A stretch of 64,000 nucleotides of DNA, from contig CALRJS020000017.1 in NCBI GenBank assembly GCA_943367595.1, forward strand, positions 9,648 to 73,647, written 5' to 3'. Shown here in pieces: positions 1 to 8,184 of this stretch. The DNA is from MW101C3 sp943367595 (GTDB lineage: Bacteria > Cyanobacteriota > Cyanobacteriia > PCC-6307 > Cyanobiaceae). The translations under genes were made by a program, and so were the position numbers. The first letter of the stretch is position 1. Each line of letters starts with the position of its first letter. The notes below the pieces were generated by a model, which did no database searches, was not told where the DNA came from, and saw nothing but the letters and a program-made list of their open reading frames with translations.

Positions 1-198
1 TCGATCGAGGCGCATGTGGCCGCCGGTCAGGAACAGGCGCTGCAGCAGTGGCTGGCGGCCCACGTCTGGCCGCTGGGGCGGGCGGTGAACGGGGAGGAGC
101 TGGTGGAGCAGGTCACGGGGGAGCGTCTCAGCGCCACGCCGTTCCTCACCTATCTGGAAGCCAAGGTGCAGCAGTTGCTGAGCAGCGTCCGCCACTGA
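1..198 (+). CDS. M32-family metallocarboxypeptidase (C-terminal end only)
   Basis: Only the last 65 codons are in the window; the frame is open from base 1 and ends at a TGA at 196-198. The visible tail (QWLAAHVWPLGR, then ELVEQVTGERL and TPFLTYLEAKV) resembles the C-terminus of thermostable carboxypeptidase Taq/M32 enzymes, cytoplasmic zinc carboxypeptidases that trim peptides from the C-terminus. The catalytic HExxH motif would lie upstream, outside the window, so the call rests on tail similarity and on the position before ppa, where I recall this gene in marine Synechococcus. The frame is clear; the family is likely but cannot be proven from this fragment. Confidence 0.7.
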   Translation, partial: SIEAHVAAGQEQALQQWLAAHVWPLGRAVNGEELVEQVTGERLSATPFLTYLEAKVQQLLSSVRH

Positions 199-326
199 GC
201 CGGTGGGAAGGGCGAGGCGAGCGCTCGCAGGCTGGGATGGAGGCGCGTCCGTCAGCGTGCGTGGTGATCCAAGGCCAAGGCTCAGGTTGAAGCTGAGAAC
301 AAGACCGTTCCCATGCGCCTTCGTGC

Positions 327-386
327 GAGGCCGAGGCTGAAGCCAAAGCACAGGCTGAGGCTGAGGCTGAAGTTGAGGCTGAGGCC
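327..386. repeat. Hexanucleotide tandem array (GAGGCT-type), 10 units
   Basis: Ten consecutive 6-bp units close to GAGGCT/GAGGCC/GAAGCC run without insertion or deletion between the M32 gene and ppa, ending about 50 bp before the ppa start. A looser copy of the same pattern (AAGGCC AAGGCT CAGGTT GAAGCT) lies at about 271-294. Read in the phase of base 327 the array would code an alternating Glu-Ala repeat, but it has no start or ribosome site and sits in the ppa leader, so I treat it as non-coding. Confidence 0.75.
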
Positions 387-435
387 GGTCTGGGGCACTC
401 CGTAGGATCGGCCGCGCCGCTCGTTTCCCATCGCC

Positions 436-1023
436 ATGGCGAACATCGACCATCCGCCCAGCCGCACGATGCTCAACCTGCTGCATGTGCTGCCGGCCTT
501 CGCTGACGAAGCGGAACTGCGGTTGAACACGATCGTCGAGCTCAATTCGATGACGATCAACAAATACGAACTGATCACGGAAACCGGCCACCTCAAACTC
601 GACCGGGTGGGCTACTCCTCCCTGGCCTATCCCTTCGCCTACGGCTGCATCCCCCGCACCTGGGATGAAGACGGGGACCCGCTTGACATCGAGATCGTGG
701 GTGTGACCGAGCCGCTGGTGCCCGGCAGCCTGGTGGAGGCCCGCATCATCGGCATCATGACCTTCGACGACGGCGGCGAAGTGGACGACAAGGTGATCGC
801 CGTGATTGCCGATGACAAGCGCATGGATCACATCACCAGCTACGAGCAGCTGGGCGCCCACTGGCAGAAGGAAACCCACTACTACTGGGAGCACTACAAG
901 GATCTGAAGAAGCCCGGCACCTGCAAAGTGAACGGATTCTTCGGCGTGGAGGAGGCGGTTCGCATCATCAAGGAATGCGAAAAGCACTATCTCGACACCA
1001 TCGATGCCAAACTTGTGGGCTGA
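436..1023 (+). CDS. ppa: Inorganic pyrophosphatase (family I, soluble)
   Basis: Hydrolyses pyrophosphate to two phosphates in the cytoplasm, pulling polymerisation and activation reactions forward. The 195-residue protein matches type I pyrophosphatase in length and carries the signature DGDPLD at residues 79-84, preceded by the GCIPRTW segment; the Asp residues bind the catalytic metals. The N-terminal 30 residues (LLHVLPAFADEAEL) are of the kind seen in marine picocyanobacteria. The ATG at 436 is the first in frame. A GTGGGC-TGAA-GCCCCAC hairpin spans the stop codon, and the next gene begins 21 bp later on the same strand. Identification is secure. Confidence 0.97.
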   Translation: MANIDHPPSRTMLNLLHVLPAFADEAELRLNTIVELNSMTINKYELITETGHLKLDRVGYSSLAYPFAYGCIPRTWDEDGDPLDIEIVGVTEPLVPGSLVEARIIGIMTFDDGGEVDDKVIAVIADDKRMDHITSYEQLGAHWQKETHYYWEHYKDLKKPGTCKVNGFFGVEEAVRIIKECEKHYLDTIDAKLVG

Positions 1024-1031
1024 AGCCCCAC
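1015..1031 (+). terminator. Hairpin across the ppa stop codon (possible weak terminator)
   Basis: GTGGGC pairs with GCCCCAC (one bulged C) around a TGAA loop that contains the ppa TGA stop. It has no T-tract, so Rho-independent termination is doubtful; it could act in mRNA stability or be chance in GC-rich DNA. Confidence 0.25.
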
Positions 1032-1044
1032 GACCGGCCCCTGA

Positions 1045-2025
1045 ATGCGCCCGCTCTCAGTGTTTCTTCCGCACCTTCGCGCTCCAGGGGCCTCCTCCGG
1101 TGGTCTGGTGAGCTCCACAAGCGGTCTGGTGAGCTCCACCGGCGCACTGGTGATCAACCTGTGCAGCACCACCCTGCTCGCAGGCACCGCTGCACTGGCC
1201 CTCCCCAGCGCCAACCCAGCGGCTCCGGCCACCCTGGCGGTTCCAGCCAACTCGACGACTCCGGCCAGCTCGGCGCCAAGCACGGCCACGCCCTCCGCCG
1301 TCACGCCCGCAGCACCCATCAGATCGGTACCAGCCGCCCGCACGACCACCCCAGCAACGGGTCCGACTCCGGCGGGCTCCCTTCCGGCCACACCGGCCGC
1401 TGCCTCCCCAGCGGCCGTTCCGGCACCTGCGGCCGCAGCGCCAGAAGTCACAACTCCCACGCGGGAGACCACCACACCCACAATCACGACGCCGGGAGCC
1501 ACCCCGGCAGCCACCAGCCCGGCGCCTGGAGCCATCACCGCCCCGGCCACCGCGTCACCCACGACCCCCGCCACCGCCTCACCGGCAGCCCCCTCCGCCA
1601 CGCCGGCAGTTCAGCCCGTCGTGACGTCCAGAATCGTGCTGCGGCTGGGCAAGCGGGACATCCGGCTCGAGCAGGGCGGCAAGGTGTACGGCCCCTGGCC
1701 GGTGGCGATCGGTGATGCCCGCACGCCCACGCCCACCGGCACCTTTCAGGTCACCAACAAGGTGATCAACCCGATCTACGCCAGCACCCGAACCGGCAAG
1801 GTGAAAGGCACCGTGGGGCCGAACGGTCCCCTCGGCGATCGCTGGCTGGGGTTCAAGACCGTCGGCCCCAACCAGTTCGGCATCCACGGCACCCCCAGCG
1901 CCTGGGCCTGGACGGTCAGCTCCCGTGCGGCGGTCACCAATGGCTGCGTGCGCATGTTCCACGAACACGTGCGCAAGCTCTTCGATCTGGTGGACGTGGG
2001 CACCCCGGTGGTGATCACCCGCTGA
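1045..2025 (+). CDS. L,D-transpeptidase (YkuD domain) with long Pro/Ala/Thr linker
   Basis: Predicted to make or remodel 3-3 peptidoglycan cross-links, or attach proteins to peptidoglycan, outside the cytoplasmic membrane. The C-terminal part (about 197-326) is a YkuD domain with the catalytic signature: His near 281 (GIHGT) and Cys near 301 (VTNGCVRM). Residues about 30-50 form a hydrophobic signal or anchor segment. Residues about 51-190 are almost only Ala, Pro, Thr and Ser, a flexible linker of a kind able to span the periplasm. The N-terminal coding DNA has a 21-bp direct duplication (around 1098-1139). It starts 21 bp after ppa. Its last 11 bp overlap the convergent CLC gene. The exact start is uncertain because the N-terminus is low-complexity. 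Confidence 0.88.
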   Translation: MRPLSVFLPHLRAPGASSGGLVSSTSGLVSSTGALVINLCSTTLLAGTAALALPSANPAAPATLAVPANSTTPASSAPSTATPSAVTPAAPIRSVPAARTTTPATGPTPAGSLPATPAAASPAAVPAPAAAAPEVTTPTRETTTPTITTPGATPAATSPAPGAITAPATASPTTPATASPAAPSATPAVQPVVTSRIVLRLGKRDIRLEQGGKVYGPWPVAIGDARTPTPTGTFQVTNKVINPIYASTRTGKVKGTVGPNGPLGDRWLGFKTVGPNQFGIHGTPSAWAWTVSSRAAVTNGCVRMFHEHVRKLFDLVDVGTPVVITR

Positions 2026-3994
2026 GCCCACGGGCCAGCGCCCGCGCCATGCCGTCGCGGCTGGCCATGCCCTGAAGCTCGTCGGCTCGCAGGCCCGCCC
2101 AGGGCACGCCGGCCGGCAGCTTGGCCTGGGGTCCATCGTCCTGTTCGAACACCGGCAGCTGCCGCAGACCGTTGGGGCTGAGCTGGTCTTCCAGCTGGGC
2201 CAGGTTGGCGCTGGCTGGCAGCCAGATCAGCTCGGCGCGGCGGCAATCGCTCAGCGGCGCCGTCCCCCCCTGGCTGGTGATCACCCGCTGCAGGTCCATC
2301 AGCGTGGCCAACCCCACCACCCAGCCGTCCTGCTCGATCAGCAGGCAATGGCCATGGGCCCTCACCAACTGGCCCAGCGCCTCTGCCGCAGCGGTGGTTC
2401 CCGGCAGCACCAAGGGTTTCTCCGGCTCCAGCGCCTCCCGCACCGACAGGCCCGCCAGGCGGGCACGCCGTTCCTCCTCCACCGGATCGGGCCCCAGCAG
2501 CCCCGGATCGGCCAAGCCATGCCAGCGCTCCACCAGAACGGCGCTGAGTCCCGTGGCGGCCATCAGCGGCAGCACGATGCGGATGTCGTGGGTGAGCTCG
2601 AACAGCAGCAGCAGGGCCGTGAGTGGCGCCCGGGCACTGCCGGCCAGCACGGCGGCCATGCCCACCATGGCGTAGGCCGGCGGTTCGGCCACCGGCAGGC
2701 CGAAGCCGCTGTCGCCCAGCAGCTGGCCGTAGCAGTTGCCCAGCACTGCCCCCAGAAACAGCGCGGGGGCGAAGCCGCCGCCCACAAATCCGCTGGCATT
2801 GCTGAGCCCCGTGGCCAGCAGCTTCACGGCCAGCAACGCCAGCAGGCTGGTGAAGGCCACGCCACCTTCCCGGCCCAGCAGCGCTTCGATCGTGTCGTAG
2901 CCCACGCCCAGCACCTGCGGGAAACCGAGCGCCATCACCCCCACCCCAAGGCCACCGAGGGCGTTGACGAGCACGGCAGGCAGCCGCTCCACCCGCCGCT
3001 GCACAGCGGCGCTGCGGCCTGCGGCCAGAATGCTCACCAGCGCCCACGACATCAGGCTCGCCACCACGCCAAGTCCCAGGTAGAGGGGCAGCTCCAGGGG
3101 CGAGCGCACCTCGTAGGCGGGCAGGCGGAAGATCGGCTGGTCCCCTAGCGAAAGCTGCGTGACCAGGGAAGAGGCCACCGCCGCCACCAGCACAGCCCTG
3201 AGGCTGGGCCGGCCGGGAATGGTGCTGTAGGCCCCTTCAAAGGCGAAGAACACACCGGCGATCGGCGCCTGGAAACCAGCTGCCAGCCCCGCCGCGACGC
3301 CGGCGGCCACCAGCGCCTTCTGGGAATCGGGCGTGAGCCCCCCGCGCAAGCCGAGCCAGAGGCCGATGTTGCCGCCGCTCTCCACACTCGGCCCCTCAGG
3401 CCCGAGCGACGCGCCACTGCCAAGGCTGAGTGAGGCGGCGATCAGGCGCAGCAGCGGCAGGCGCGGCGCGGCCGGCAGCACCCCATCGGCCATCGCCATC
3501 AGGCTCGGCAGGCTGGGGCCCAGGTCGCGGGCCAGCTGGCGCAGCAGACCCACACACAACCCGCCCAGCACCGGCGCCAGCAGCACCGGCCAGGACGTCA
3601 ACCAACCGGCCAGACCGCTGGCAGGCACGGGGAGCGGCAACGGCGCAGGCGGCAGTGGAGGTGGTGGCAGGAAGCCGATGCCACCGAGACCGATCAGCAC
3701 AAGCGCCTTCAGCGGGGTGCCGGAGGGGGCGGAGGTGGTGAAGATCTCCGGCGGTGGCGTGGGGTCTGGCTGAGCGCTGCCCAGCAGCCCCGTGCCCCAC
3801 TCCACGAGCGTGCCGAACAGAAAATTGTTGATGAAGCCGAGCAGATAGTGGAAGCCCACCACGGCCGCGCCGGTGAGCACCCCCACCAGCGCAGCCCAGG
3901 CCAGCAGGCTCCACTGGAAGGGCAACCCGCGGCTGTCACCCTCCCGCGGCTGGGGAGGGCCGGCCGGTTCAAGCCTCGGGCCTGACAGCTGCAA
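2015..3994 (-). CDS. CLC-family chloride channel / Cl-/H+ antiporter with C-terminal CBS domains
   Basis: Multi-spanning membrane protein of the CLC family, expected to move chloride across the cell membrane. Diagnostic motifs are GSGASLGPEGPSV, with the gating glutamate near residue 200, and GGGFAPALFLGA later in the membrane domain. The last 120 or so residues resemble a CBS pair that usually binds adenine nucleotides. An insert of about 45 residues, very rich in Pro and Leu (about 77-125), lies after the first membrane segment. I chose TTG at 3994: it follows a strong GGAGGAG ribosome site by a few bases, giving 659 residues and a 26-bp overlap with the end of hemC. The open frame reaches further upstream, but only antisense-like sequence inside hemC. 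Confidence 0.88.
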   Translation of the reverse strand: MQLSGPRLEPAGPPQPREGDSRGLPFQWSLLAWAALVGVLTGAAVVGFHYLLGFINNFLFGTLVEWGTGLLGSAQPDPTPPPEIFTTSAPSGTPLKALVLIGLGGIGFLPPPPLPPAPLPLPVPASGLAGWLTSWPVLLAPVLGGLCVGLLRQLARDLGPSLPSLMAMADGVLPAAPRLPLLRLIAASLSLGSGASLGPEGPSVESGGNIGLWLGLRGGLTPDSQKALVAAGVAAGLAAGFQAPIAGVFFAFEGAYSTIPGRPSLRAVLVAAVASSLVTQLSLGDQPIFRLPAYEVRSPLELPLYLGLGVVASLMSWALVSILAAGRSAAVQRRVERLPAVLVNALGGLGVGVMALGFPQVLGVGYDTIEALLGREGGVAFTSLLALLAVKLLATGLSNASGFVGGGFAPALFLGAVLGNCYGQLLGDSGFGLPVAEPPAYAMVGMAAVLAGSARAPLTALLLLFELTHDIRIVLPLMAATGLSAVLVERWHGLADPGLLGPDPVEEERRARLAGLSVREALEPEKPLVLPGTTAAAEALGQLVRAHGHCLLIEQDGWVVGLATLMDLQRVITSQGGTAPLSDCRRAELIWLPASANLAQLEDQLSPNGLRQLPVFEQDDGPQAKLPAGVPWAGLRADELQGMASRDGMARALARGLSG

Positions 3995-4922
3995 AAATCT
4001 CCTCCAGGATCTCGCCCGCCCCTTCGCTGCGCAGGGTATGGGCGAGGGCGATGCCGATGGCCTCCGGGTCGGTTTGATCGCCGCGGGCCTCGTTGCGGAG
4101 CAGGCGCTTGCCGTCAAGGCTGGCCACCATGCCCGTGAGCACCAGCTCGTCGCCGTGGAAGCGGCTGTTGACCCCGATCGGCACCTGACAGCCACCTTCG
4201 AGCTGGCGCAGGAAGGCCCGCTCCGCCAGGCAGCGGCGGGCCGTGGGGAGGTGCTCCAGCACCTTGATCGTTTCAAGCACGGCGGTGTCGCCCTCGCGGC
4301 ATTCGATGCCCAGCGCGCCCTGACCCACGGCGTGCAGGGAGATCGAGGGGTCGATCAGTTCATGGATGCGGTCAGCCAGCCCGAGCCGGCCCAGGCCGGC
4401 GGCGGCCAGGATCAGGCAGTCGTACTGGCCGGCATCCAGCTTTTCCAGCCGGGTGATCACATTGCCGCGCACATCCTTGAAGGTGAGCTGGGGGTAGTGA
4501 TGGCGCAGCTGGGCGAGCCGGCGCAGCGAGCTGGTGCCCACCACGCTGCCTTCCGGCAGGGTGGCCAGGCTCTTGTCGGCATGGCGGGCGTGCACCACCA
4601 GGGCATCGGCGGGATCCTCCCGCTCGGTGACGCAGCCGAGCACCAGCCCCTCAGGCAGGTTGGTGGGCAGATCCTTGAGGCTGTGGACGGCGATGTCGGC
4701 CTGGTCGACCAGCATCTGGGCTTCCAGTTCCTTGGTGAACAGGCCCTTGTCGCCGATCTTGGCCAGCGCCACATCGAGGATCTTGTCGCCCTGGGTGGCC
4801 ATCGCCTCGATGCTGATCTCCAGGGAGGGATGGGCAGCGGAGAGGGCATCCCGCACCCAGTGGGTCTGCACCATCGCCAGCTGGCTGCGGCGGGAGGCAA
4901 TGCGCAGGGTGGAGCCGGCCAT
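3969..4922 (-). CDS. hemC: Hydroxymethylbilane synthase (porphobilinogen deaminase)
   Basis: Polymerises four porphobilinogens into hydroxymethylbilane, the third committed step from ALA to heme, chlorophyll, bilins and cobamides. The 317-residue sequence has the N-terminal RIASRRSQLAMVQ motif, the catalytic Asp in SLKDLP (residue about 84) and the dipyrromethane-cofactor Cys in LEGGCQVPIG (residue 245). I start at ATG 4922, which has GAGGA about 8 nt upstream; an in-frame GTG at 4937 overlaps that ribosome site and is unlikely. It is followed by the CLC gene in an overlapping arrangement, and a DUF1824 gene lies upstream on the same strand. Confidence 0.97.
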   Translation of the reverse strand: MAGSTLRIASRRSQLAMVQTHWVRDALSAAHPSLEISIEAMATQGDKILDVALAKIGDKGLFTKELEAQMLVDQADIAVHSLKDLPTNLPEGLVLGCVTEREDPADALVVHARHADKSLATLPEGSVVGTSSLRRLAQLRHHYPQLTFKDVRGNVITRLEKLDAGQYDCLILAAAGLGRLGLADRIHELIDPSISLHAVGQGALGIECREGDTAVLETIKVLEHLPTARRCLAERAFLRQLEGGCQVPIGVNSRFHGDELVLTGMVASLDGKRLLRNEARGDQTDPEAIGIALAHTLRSEGAGEILEEIFAAVRPEA

Positions 4923-5041
4923 CACGTCAGTCCTCACTTCGGCGTCAGGGCCGTTTCACAGCCGCCCAGCCTAAGGACAGGCCGGCCGCGGACCCTGCGA
5001 CGTAACAGAGAGCCTGATCCATCAGCGGCACCAGGTCCGGG

Positions 5042-5515
5042 TCAGGCGAAGAAATCGAGCGGGAACGGGCCCCAGGTGTCCTCCGCTTCGGGCGCCACGC
5101 TGCTGTGGCCTGTGATCAGCAGGCCGCAGCCGAGGCCGGTTTCCGGCCGCACCAGAAACTGACCGGTGCGCTGGTTGCCCTTGAGAAACACCGGACCGGC
5201 CAAAGCGGTGGGATCCCCTGCTTCAGAAGCCGACGCGTCGGGGCCAGAAAGGCCAGGGGTGCCGGACCCAGGTGTCTCGGAGTCGGAGTCAGGCGTCTGC
5301 AGGGGTTCCCAGCCGAGGGCGTTCTCACAGGCGCGCAGCGCCGCCACCGCCAGGGAGGCGGAAGGTGCCATCACCCCGACCGTGAACCACTCACAGGCTG
5401 CCAGCCGCTGATCGAGTTCACTGCGCAGCGCCTGACGAGCCGCGGCGGGGAGCTCCGGCGCCGTGCGCAGGCCGCAGAGGGCCGCGAGCGAGTTGAGCGA
5501 GGCGGGTGTGGTCAA
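5042..5515 (-). CDS. DUF1824 family protein
   Basis: Cyanobacterial protein of unknown function. The family hallmark is the C-terminal block GNQRTGQFLVRPETGLG followed by EDTWGPFPLDFF; the N-terminal half is helical with an LNSLAALCGL start. A Ser/Asp/Gly-rich insert (about residues 75-100) separates the two halves and looks poorly conserved. TTG at 5515 overlaps the stop of the upstream phosphatase as TTGA, suggesting translational coupling, and gives 157 residues, near the family size; the frame upstream of it only mirrors the phosphatase gene. The gene sits between an envelope-sugar module and hemC and may be co-transcribed with both. No function can be assigned. Confidence 0.82.
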   Translation of the reverse strand: MTTPASLNSLAALCGLRTAPELPAAARQALRSELDQRLAACEWFTVGVMAPSASLAVAALRACENALGWEPLQTPDSDSETPGSGTPGLSGPDASASEAGDPTALAGPVFLKGNQRTGQFLVRPETGLGCGLLITGHSSVAPEAEDTWGPFPLDFFA

Positions 5516-6180
5516 GGGGTTCGCCCGAGGGAAGGGCCAGTCTGCCGGGGGGCGCAGAACTGCAGACTCACGGCGCAGATGCTGAACCAGATGAAGCCGA
5601 CGCAGGCGCCACCCACCATGTCGGTGGGCCAGTGCACCCGGCAGTAGAGGGTACTGAGCCAGACCAGAGCCACCCAGAGTGAGGCGCCCACATACAACGG
5701 GCGCCGCAGGCGCGGGTAGAGCGAGGAGAGGATCATGCACATGAGGAAATAGAACACCACCGCGCCGGCGGCATGGCCGCTGGGAAAGCTGCGGCCGATC
5801 ACCTCCACCAGCCGGTCGGGAGGGCGCGCGCGATCAAACATCGGCTTGAGCCAGCGATCCACGATCAGCAGAATTCCAGCCGTGCCCACCGCCAGCCAGC
5901 GCAGCTCGTTCCAGGCCCGCTTGGTGTAGAGGAACACCAGTGCGGCCGCCACCAGCACGGCGGTGAAGCGGGTGCCGCTCAACTTGTAGACCAGCACCAG
6001 CAGGGCGCCGGGCTGGGGAGGAATCACCTGGCCCAGCCAGTCGAGGATGGCGATATCAAGCTCAGGGTGCTTCTGGTTCACCATCGTGGCCTCGATCCAG
6101 AGCACCAGCCCCAGAGCGACCAGGCAGGCCAGCAGCCTGGGGACGCCGAACAGACTGCACCAGCGGCGGAAGCGGTTCAC
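5512..6180 (-). CDS. PAP2-family membrane phosphatase
   Basis: Integral-membrane acid phosphatase of the PAP2 superfamily, which dephosphorylates lipid phosphates such as undecaprenyl diphosphate or phosphatidate. All three signature motifs are present: KPMFDRARP (K112 to RP119-120), PSGH (133-136) and RVHWPTD (181-187), with about six hydrophobic segments. GTG at 6180 overlaps the stop of the upstream glycosyltransferase as GTGA, so the two are translationally coupled. The context with two lipid-linked-sugar glycosyltransferases favours recycling of a polyprenyl (di)phosphate carrier rather than a housekeeping phosphatidate role; that is inference. Confidence 0.9.
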   Translation of the reverse strand: MNRFRRWCSLFGVPRLLACLVALGLVLWIEATMVNQKHPELDIAILDWLGQVIPPQPGALLVLVYKLSGTRFTAVLVAAALVFLYTKRAWNELRWLAVGTAGILLIVDRWLKPMFDRARPPDRLVEVIGRSFPSGHAAGAVVFYFLMCMILSSLYPRLRRPLYVGASLWVALVWLSTLYCRVHWPTDMVGGACVGFIWFSICAVSLQFCAPRQTGPSLGRTP

Positions 6181-7946
6181 GATCCGGCGCCGCCGGGGCG
6201 GGGCTCTGAGCCCTGCACCGCTGCCGGCGCGGGCACGTAACGAAGCAGGCGGTGATTGCCGCGGCTGGCCAGGGTCTGCACCCGTCCGCCATCCGCGTTG
6301 AGGTCCTCAAGCTTGCGCTGTTCGCCGAACACCAGGACGCTGGCTGGCTGGCTGTCCCGCAAGCCCCGCCTGGCCCCTTTGACGCTGTCAAAGAACTGCA
6401 CGGGTCGGCCGCTGTAGAAAACCACGCTGTAGCGCATGTATCCCACCACCAGCAGCGGCTCCTGCGGACCTGCCAGCTGGCCGGCGAGAACGGCGAGCTC
6501 GCGCACCGGCTGCTGCCGCTCCCGCTCCATCAACGGGGCAAGGCCTGGCACCACCAGCAGCAGCACGCCGGCGAAGGCCGCCGCATCCGGCAGCCACAGG
6601 TGCTGCAGCGGGCCGCGCCGCAGGAGCTGCACCACCATCGCGATCGCCGCCACCGCCAGCAGGCCCCCCAGCAGCAGCGGCAACCCGGAGCTGTTGAGGG
6701 CCTTGGCAAAGCCCGGATAGGCGGGGTCGGCAGCGGCCCAGCGCGGGGCCACCACGGCGGCCGCCGCCATCACCGCCAGCAGCAGCGCATTCAGCCAGCC
6801 GAAGACCTTCTGCCAGCGGTCGGTGGCCGGCAAGGGGGCTGCCGCAGCGGGCAGCGGCTGCCAGAACAACGCCACCAGCAGGGCACCGGCGGGAATGAGC
6901 GGCAGGATGTAGCCGGCGAGCTTGGTGCTGGCGGCGGAGAAGAACACCAGCACCACCAGAAACCAGACAAGGCAGAACGGGGCCAGCTGGGCCGTGCGGG
7001 GCTGCTGACGCCAGTGGCCCAGTTGCCAGTAGCGCAGCCGCACCATGGCCAACGGCAGAAACAGCGACCACGGCAGCAGCAGGATCACGCACCAGGGCAG
7101 ATAGAAGTACCAGGGGCCGGAATGGCCGTAGAGCACCGATGTGTAGCGCTGCAGGTTGCTGAAGCCGAAGAAGCCGCCAAGGAAGTCGGCGCCGTTCACC
7201 TTTGCCGCCAACAGATACCAGGGACTGCCCACCGCCAGGAAGAGCACAGCCATCAGCAGCATCGGCATCTGTCGCAGCACGGTGAACAACTGGGCCTGGC
7301 AGAGCAGGAACACCACGATCACCGCCCCCGGCAGCACCAGACCCACCGGTCCCTTGGCGAGCACCGCAATGGCACTGAACACAGGCATCACCACATAGCC
7401 GACGCGACGCAGCACCGGCTTGTCCACCTGGCTGTACGCCAGGAAAAAGCCGAACAGCGAGAGCGTGATGGCGCTGGAGAGAAACATGTCGGTGACGGAG
7501 CTGCGACCCCAGCCCACCCAGGCAGGGTTGAGCGCCAGCAACACCGCACCCAGCCAGGAGCGCCGCAGGCGAGTCGGCGTGGCTTCGCCTGCCGCGAGCA
7601 GCCACAGGAGCGCGAACCCGGCCACCACCACCAGGCTGGCCATCAGCGCCACCGGCAGCCGGGCAGCCCAGGCACTGATCCCGAAGAGACGAAAGCTGAG
7701 GGCCACCATCCAGTACCCCCACACCGGATAGTCAAAGAACGGCTCGCCGTTCCAGTGGGGGGTGATCCAGTCGTTGCGCAGCAGCATCTCCCGGCCCACT
7801 TCCACGAAGAGGGCTTCGGTCTTGTCCATCAAGCTGAGCGTGCCCAGGTGATTGAAGAAGGCCAGCCAGCAGAGCAGCAGCAAACCGGCGGCAGTCACCA
7901 AGGCCAGGCGGGCCGGGCGCGCCTGCAGCGAGGAGATCACGAGCAT
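6177..7946 (-). CDS. ArnT/PMT-like GT39 membrane glycosyltransferase
   Basis: Polytopic GT-C glycosyltransferase of the dolichyl-phosphate-mannose mannosyltransferase/ArnT type, which transfers a sugar from a polyprenyl-phosphate donor to lipid or protein on the outer face of the membrane. The first extracytoplasmic loop has the typical MDKTEALFVEVGREML and NGEPFFDYPVWGYWM segments, the former with the acidic pair expected at the active site; about a dozen hydrophobic helices follow, with a soluble C-terminal domain. I start at ATG 7946 just before the first helix; GTG 7985 is possible. Its stop overlaps the PAP2 start. A GT2-GtrA gene upstream probably makes the lipid-linked donor. Confidence 0.87.
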   Translation of the reverse strand: MLVISSLQARPARLALVTAAGLLLLCWLAFFNHLGTLSLMDKTEALFVEVGREMLLRNDWITPHWNGEPFFDYPVWGYWMVALSFRLFGISAWAARLPVALMASLVVVAGFALLWLLAAGEATPTRLRRSWLGAVLLALNPAWVGWGRSSVTDMFLSSAITLSLFGFFLAYSQVDKPVLRRVGYVVMPVFSAIAVLAKGPVGLVLPGAVIVVFLLCQAQLFTVLRQMPMLLMAVLFLAVGSPWYLLAAKVNGADFLGGFFGFSNLQRYTSVLYGHSGPWYFYLPWCVILLLPWSLFLPLAMVRLRYWQLGHWRQQPRTAQLAPFCLVWFLVVLVFFSAASTKLAGYILPLIPAGALLVALFWQPLPAAAAPLPATDRWQKVFGWLNALLLAVMAAAAVVAPRWAAADPAYPGFAKALNSSGLPLLLGGLLAVAAIAMVVQLLRRGPLQHLWLPDAAAFAGVLLLVVPGLAPLMERERQQPVRELAVLAGQLAGPQEPLLVVGYMRYSVVFYSGRPVQFFDSVKGARRGLRDSQPASVLVFGEQRKLEDLNADGGRVQTLASRGNHRLLRYVPAPAAVQGSEPRPGGAGS

Positions 7947-8109
7947 GCGATCAGGAGGCGGGCTGGGGAGGGAGGAAGCAGCCACCGACGGCGGGCCGCC
8001 AGAGCGGCGGGACTGGAGTGGCGCTGGGACAGATCGGATTCCAACACATCAGGCCGGAGCCGAGAAGGGTCTGATGCAGGGGAATGAGGGCCGGGGAAAT
8101 CGCACCAAA

Positions 8110-8169
8110 GGCCATCAGGTCTATGGCCCTCAGGTCTATGGCCATCAGGTCAATGGCCATCAGGTCCAG
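8110..8169. repeat. 15-bp tandem array, 4 units
   Basis: Four head-to-tail 15-bp units (GGCCATCAGGTCTAT and close variants at 8110, 8125, 8140 and 8155) with one to three changes and no indels. The array starts 16 bp beyond the GT2-GtrA stop codon. Reading on from that stop in the same frame, it stays open to 7951 and would code a Met-Ala-Ile-Asp-Leu repeat. I see no sign that it is translated. Confidence 0.85.
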
Positions 8170-8184
8170 GCGGAACGCTTCCGC

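Noticed and set aside
987..1601. Long minus-strand open frame opposite the L,D-transpeptidase
   Set aside because: Ala/Val/Gly-rich mirror of the PAT linker; a shadow caused by low-complexity GC-rich codons.
1835..1842. HIP1-like palindromes GCGATCGC (for example 1835, 20112, 58025, 58810, 59063)
   Set aside because: They are frequent and scattered in genes, as expected for many cyanobacteria; not a local system, so used only as a taxonomic hint.
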